Positions 7,117-10,002 of a stretch of DNA of 10,002 nt are shown piece by piece. Position 1 is the first letter of the stretch. The number at the start of each line of letters is the position of its first letter. Source of the DNA: UBA2256 sp964531105 (lineage in GTDB: Bacteria; Spirochaetota; Spirochaetia; Treponematales; Rectinemataceae). The notes beneath the pieces are model-generated. The model was given only the letters and a program-made list of their open reading frames with translations, did no database searches and had not been told where the DNA came from. The stretch covers positions 1-10,002 of the forward strand of contig CAZHFN010000055.1 of assembly GCA_964531105.1 (NCBI GenBank), written 5' to 3'. A program made the position numbers and the translations under genes.

Positions 7117-8365
7117 TCTTAGCCTTACGATCGATAAAGAGAGAGGCAAGAAAACCCAAGGCTACGAATATAGCCCCTACTATAAAGGATAGGGACGAAG
7201 CTCTTTCCGGCATCTTGTCTTTCAAGAAGGCGGTGATTTGAGGTCCTACCACTCCGCCCATAGCCCAGGCGGTGAGCACGACACCGTAGACTACGGTCAT
7301 CCTGCCTGCGCCGAAAAGTTCTGAAATCGTAGCGGGCATGGTGCCGAAGCCGCCGCCGTAGCAGAGGAGTATCCAGCAGAGTAGAATGGCGAAAATCCAG
7401 GGATTGCCTGTTATCGCCAATAAGGCAAAGACAGCCAATTGGCTGCCCAGCATTATTCTGTAGGTTTTCATTCTGCCCGCCCTGTCCGAAACCGCGCCCC
7501 AAAGGAAGCGGCCAAAACCGTTGAAGAGGGAGGTGACCGCGATGAGGGTTGCCCCCATGGCAGCTAGATCAGCGGTTGAAAGCCCGGAATCCTTCTTGCC
7601 CAGCAATTCCTGGAACATGGGAGACTGGAATCCCACCACAGCGATACCTGCCGTGATATTGCAGAAAAACATGATCCAAACAAGGACAAAGCTCCGGGAG
7701 CGGAGTGCGGGTTTGGCATCCTGGAAGGCTTGAGCCGGGTTCATGGGCGGCGCTGCGTTCGCGCTCAAGGGTGGGTTGGCCAGACTGAGGGATGACACTA
7801 CGGTAAGGACGGCGAACAATAAGGCCAGCCACAGGAAGACGGCCACCAGGTTTCCATCAGTCCAGGCCAGAAGGCTCGGGGCTAGAATCTTGCTCATCGT
7901 CAAGGCACCAAAGCCGAATCCCATGACGACAATACCGGTGGCGAGCCCTTTTTTATCGGGGAACCACTTGGCTACCGTTGCCACAGGGGTTACATAGCCA
8001 AGGCCAAGACCAGTGCCGCCGATCAAACCATAGCCCAGATAGAGGAGGGGCAGGGAGGGTATGGAAAGCGCAATCCCTGCTATGGCGTAGCCCAGGCTAA
8101 AGAGTATACTGCCCGACAAGGCAAGAACCCTGGGTCCCAGCTTTGGAAGGAATATCCCACCCACGGCGGCCGAGAGGCCTAAAAAGAATATCGCCAGGGA
8201 AAAAATAAGGGAGACTTGGGTATTATTCCACCCGTAGCTTTTCATGATAGGAGCCTGGAAAAAACTCCATGAGTAGACAGTACCCAGACAGATCATGAGC
8301 ACCGTGGCCATCGCCACCATGGACCAACGTCTGCTGCCGTCTTTTTTCGAGCCCTGTTCGGTCAT
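7103..8365 (-). CDS. MFS transporter, OFA (oxalate/formate antiporter-like) family
   Basis: This 420-residue major facilitator is predicted to have 12 membrane helices with a central cytoplasmic loop around residues 190-225. The OFA-like signature is seen near residues 118-155 (GLGLGY, then AKWFPDKKGLATGI, then GFGFGA), and SDRAGRMKTY marks the loop after helix 8. Family members carry small organic anions such as oxalate/formate or lactate; many are uncharacterised. The ATG at 8365 has GGAGGAG about six to eight bases upstream and is preferred over an in-frame TTG at 8401. It converges on the molybdopterin subunit, overlapping its 3' end by 14 bases, and is divergent from the aldehyde dehydrogenase gene. 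Import, export and substrate cannot be told from sequence; context suggests a carboxylate or sulfonate. Confidence 0.88.
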   Translation of the reverse strand: MTEQGSKKDGSRRWSMVAMATVLMICLGTVYSWSFFQAPIMKSYGWNNTQVSLIFSLAIFFLGLSAAVGGIFLPKLGPRVLALSGSILFSLGYAIAGIALSIPSLPLLYLGYGLIGGTGLGLGYVTPVATVAKWFPDKKGLATGIVVMGFGFGALTMSKILAPSLLAWTDGNLVAVFLWLALLFAVLTVVSSLSLANPPLSANAAPPMNPAQAFQDAKPALRSRSFVLVWIMFFCNITAGIAVVGFQSPMFQELLGKKDSGLSTADLAAMGATLIAVTSLFNGFGRFLWGAVSDRAGRMKTYRIMLGSQLAVFALLAITGNPWIFAILLCWILLCYGGGFGTMPATISELFGAGRMTVVYGVVLTAWAMGGVVGPQITAFLKDKMPERASSLSFIVGAIFVALGFLASLFIDRKAKTIKS

Positions 8366-8454
8366 CCTCAACTCCTCCAGCAAGGCTTTTGCCTGTCTCA
8401 AATTTCCATTTCCCAGCTACATCAGTGTCGTCAAAGCCAAGGGCACTGTCAAGG

Positions 8455-8482
8455 ATAATAAAATGGCGTTTTATATTTTGAA
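8455..8482 (-). promoter_or_regulatory. Candidate promoter of the MFS transporter gene
   Basis: On the minus strand TTCAAA (8482-8477) and TATTAT (8460-8455) are separated by 16 bases, matching the sigma-70 boxes at four and five of six positions. This gives a leader of roughly 80 bases. A perfect TTGACA lies just downstream at 8452-8447, but the hexamer 17 bases further on (GACACT) is a poor -10. It may be a second promoter or chance. Confidence 0.4.
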
Positions 8483-8502
8483 CCTTTTTTTACTCTCGGT
8501 CG

Positions 8503-8531
8503 TTGACGGCAGGAATAAGCTGTCCTATGAT
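8503..8531 (+). promoter_or_regulatory. Sigma-70 promoter of the aldehyde dehydrogenase gene
   Basis: TTGACG (8503-8508) and TATGAT (8526-8531) each match the consensus at five of six positions and are separated by exactly 17 bases. Transcription would begin near 8538, giving a leader of about 100 bases that holds the hairpin at 8572-8593. An inverted repeat (8521-8544) overlaps the -10 box and start site. Confidence 0.7.
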
Positions 8532-8544
8532 GCTCTAAAGGACA
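8521..8544. promoter_or_regulatory. Candidate operator at the aldehyde dehydrogenase promoter
   Basis: TGTCCT (8521-8526) and AGGACA (8539-8544) form an exact 6-bp inverted repeat with a 12-base spacer, spanning the -10 box and the likely transcription start. The geometry fits a dimeric repressor blocking RNA polymerase. No regulator is encoded in the window. Confidence 0.4.
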
Positions 8545-8571
8545 CACTGTCGAATCATCGTACAGATGAAA

Positions 8572-8593
8572 GAAGTCGTTTGGCGACGACTTC
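8572..8593 (+). repeat. Hairpin in the aldehyde dehydrogenase leader
   Basis: GAAGTCGT (8572-8579) and ACGACTTC (8586-8593) pair perfectly over eight bases around a six-base loop. No T-tract follows, so it is not a terminator. It lies in the predicted 5' leader, about 30 bases before the ribosome site. It may stabilise the mRNA or be part of a regulatory leader; no known riboswitch class was recognised. Confidence 0.45.
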
Positions 8594-8636
8594 CAACACA
8601 GGGTCAATATAGTATCGTCGTTAAGGAGAGAGTCCA

Positions 8637-10002
8637 ATGTCGGAACTTATGGAGAGCTTGATAGCGCGTGCCCGGGCAGCCCAGGAACAGATAGAATTCT
8701 GGAGCCAGGAGCGGGTGGATGAGATGGTGGCGGCGGTGGGCTGGGAAGTGTACAAGTACGAGCACGCCCAGGCCTGCGCACGACTGGCCGCCGATGAGAC
8801 CGGCATGGGCGTCTACGAGCACAAGCTGGCCAAGCACCAGAAGAAAACCCTAGGCACCCTGCGGGACCTGGATGGGCTGAAAACCGTGGGAGTGATTGAG
8901 GAGAACAAGGAAAAGGGCCTGTTGAAGCTGGCCAAGCCTATAGGCGTGGTGGGAGCCCTTACCCCGGTGACGAACGCCACCTCGACGATCGCCTGCAACG
9001 GACTGCCGGCCCTAAAGTGCCGCAATGCGATTATCTTCGCGCCCCATCCTAAAGCAAAGGCTTCCTGTGATCTGGCTGCCGAGTACATGAGGGCGGGCTT
9101 GCGGAAGGTGGGAGCCCCTGAGGATCTGGTGCTCAACATCAAAGAGCCTACCCTGGAACTCTCCCAGGAGCTTATGAAGAGCGTGGACCTGGTGATCGCC
9201 ACCGGCGGCTCACCCTTAGTGAAGGTAGCCTATTCCTCGGGCAAGCCTGCCTACGGGGTGGGTGCGGGGAACTCCACGGTGGTGGTGGACGAGACGGCCG
9301 ATCTTAAGGATGCGGCCACCAAGATCAGGGACGGAAAGATCTTCGACAATGCCACAAGCTGTTCTTCGGAGAACTCGGTGGTGATCCAGGAGAAGGTGTA
9401 CGAGAAGATGGTATCGCTCTTAAAGAGCTTAGGCGGACATTTATGCAACGCTGAAGAGAAGGCGAAGCTGGGCAAGCTGATGTGGCCCGACGGGGTGCAC
9501 TTGGGTAGGGATCATGTGGGACAGCACGCACGGAAGATCGCTGCGCTGGCGGGTATCAAGGTAGCCCCTGAAGTGAGCTTCCTCATGGTGGAGAGCCATG
9601 AGATAGGCCTGGCCGATCCCTTCTCGGGAGAGAAGCTGTCGCCGGTGCTGACGGTGTGGAAGTACAAGGAGTTCGAGGAAGCGATCTGCATGGTGCGGGA
9701 CATCACGCGGTTCTCGGGCTATGGGCATTCCTGCGGTATTCACACGACGAACGACGCGCACATGGTGGAGTTGGCTACCAGGGCGCGGGTGAGCCGGGTT
9801 ATGGTACGGCAGACCCAGCCCTATGGGAACTCAGGCAATTACGACAACGGTATGCCCTTCGGGCTTACGCTGGGCTGCGGAACCTGGGGCGGGAACATCA
9901 CCAACGAGAACATCCACTGGAAGCACTTCCTCAACATCACCTGGGTATCCAAGCCGATTGCGCCGGTGGTGCCCGACGAGGGCAAGATCTTCGGCGAGCA
10001 CT
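8637..10002 (+). CDS. Acylating aldehyde dehydrogenase, AdhE/SauS type (possible sulfoacetaldehyde dehydrogenase), cut by window end
   Basis: The frame runs 455 codons to the window edge without a stop, so the 3' end is missing; the family is about 460-490 residues and little is lost. It interconverts an aldehyde and acyl-CoA with NAD(P)+. Landmarks match the aldehyde dehydrogenase half of AdhE and EutE-like enzymes: TPVTNATST at 109-117, GKPAYGVGAGN at 202-212, catalytic Cys242 in FDNATSCSSENSV, and LTLGCGTWGGN at 410-420. No C-terminal alcohol dehydrogenase domain can be judged. The ATG has AAGGAG eight bases upstream. From memory, the NATSCSSEN and YGNSGNYDNG stretches recall acylating sulfoacetaldehyde dehydrogenase (SauS), but this is not checked. 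Lysine and glutamate codons are almost all AAG and GAG, unlike the neighbours, suggesting high expression. Confidence 0.88.
   Translation, partial: MSELMESLIARARAAQEQIEFWSQERVDEMVAAVGWEVYKYEHAQACARLAADETGMGVYEHKLAKHQKKTLGTLRDLDGLKTVGVIEENKEKGLLKLAKPIGVVGALTPVTNATSTIACNGLPALKCRNAIIFAPHPKAKASCDLAAEYMRAGLRKVGAPEDLVLNIKEPTLELSQELMKSVDLVIATGGSPLVKVAYSSGKPAYGVGAGNSTVVVDETADLKDAATKIRDGKIFDNATSCSSENSVVIQEKVYEKMVSLLKSLGGHLCNAEEKAKLGKLMWPDGVHLGRDHVGQHARKIAALAGIKVAPEVSFLMVESHEIGLADPFSGEKLSPVLTVWKYKEFEEAICMVRDITRFSGYGHSCGIHTTNDAHMVELATRARVSRVMVRQTQPYGNSGNYDNGMPFGLTLGCGTWGGNITNENIHWKHFLNITWVSKPIAPVVPDEGKIFGEH

Noticed and set aside
8366..8401. TTG start adding 12 residues to the MFS transporter
   Set aside because: The ATG at 8365 has a strong GGAGGAG site, which lies within this putative extension; TTG has no good site.
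8295..8612. 105-codon plus-strand open frame overlapping the MFS start
   Set aside because: It is antisense to the N-terminus of a clear transporter gene and runs through the promoters between the two divergent genes, with no ribosome site.
1..10002. CRISPR arrays, tRNA or rRNA genes, insertion sequences, phage or defence genes
   Set aside because: No regularly spaced direct repeats, tRNA-like folds, transposase or phage-type proteins were found; the window is filled by metabolic and transport genes.

Overview
The window is a metabolic region of an anaerobic-type bacterium. It carries three transcription units for uptake and oxidation of small organic compounds. Lineage cannot be fixed from this sequence. 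The TRAP binding protein has an ordinary signal-peptidase-I signal (AxA, no lipobox cysteine), which points to a periplasm and so a diderm cell. The three-subunit molybdenum hydroxylase resembles the clostridial/anaerobe branch of the xanthine dehydrogenase family. Synergistota, Desulfobacterota or diderm Firmicutes would all fit; this is inference.

Layout. Positions 1-83 hold no assignable gene. A strong minus-strand terminator (84-118) closes a minus-strand operon encoding a TRAP transporter: dctP (3155-2094), dctQ (1956-1447) and dctM (1447-149). A perfect 14-bp hairpin lies between dctP and dctQ. A 388-bp gene-free divergent region (3156-3543) contains a near-consensus promoter for dctP and a series of inverted repeats. 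On the plus strand follow three tightly overlapping genes for a molybdenum hydroxylase: the FAD subunit (3544-4332), the 2Fe-2S subunit (4329-4799) and the molybdopterin subunit (4792-7116). The last overlaps by 14 bp the end of a convergent OFA-type MFS transporter (8365-7103, minus). A second divergent region (8402-8636) separates that transporter from a plus-strand acylating aldehyde dehydrogenase of the AdhE/SauS type (8637 to beyond 10002). That gene is cut by the window edge and preceded by a good sigma-70 promoter.

How it may work together. TRAP transporters import carboxylates, sulfonates and similar anions. The molybdenum hydroxylase would hydroxylate an N-heterocycle or oxidise an aldehyde in the cytoplasm. 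The OFA transporter would move a small organic anion. The acylating dehydrogenase interconverts an aldehyde and an acyl-CoA. The divergent arrangement suggests, but does not prove, that TRAP transporter and hydroxylase share a substrate pathway. The likeness of the aldehyde dehydrogenase to sulfoacetaldehyde dehydrogenase raises a sulfonate hypothesis that only flanking genes could settle. No CRISPR array, tRNA, rRNA, insertion sequence or clearly new system was seen.
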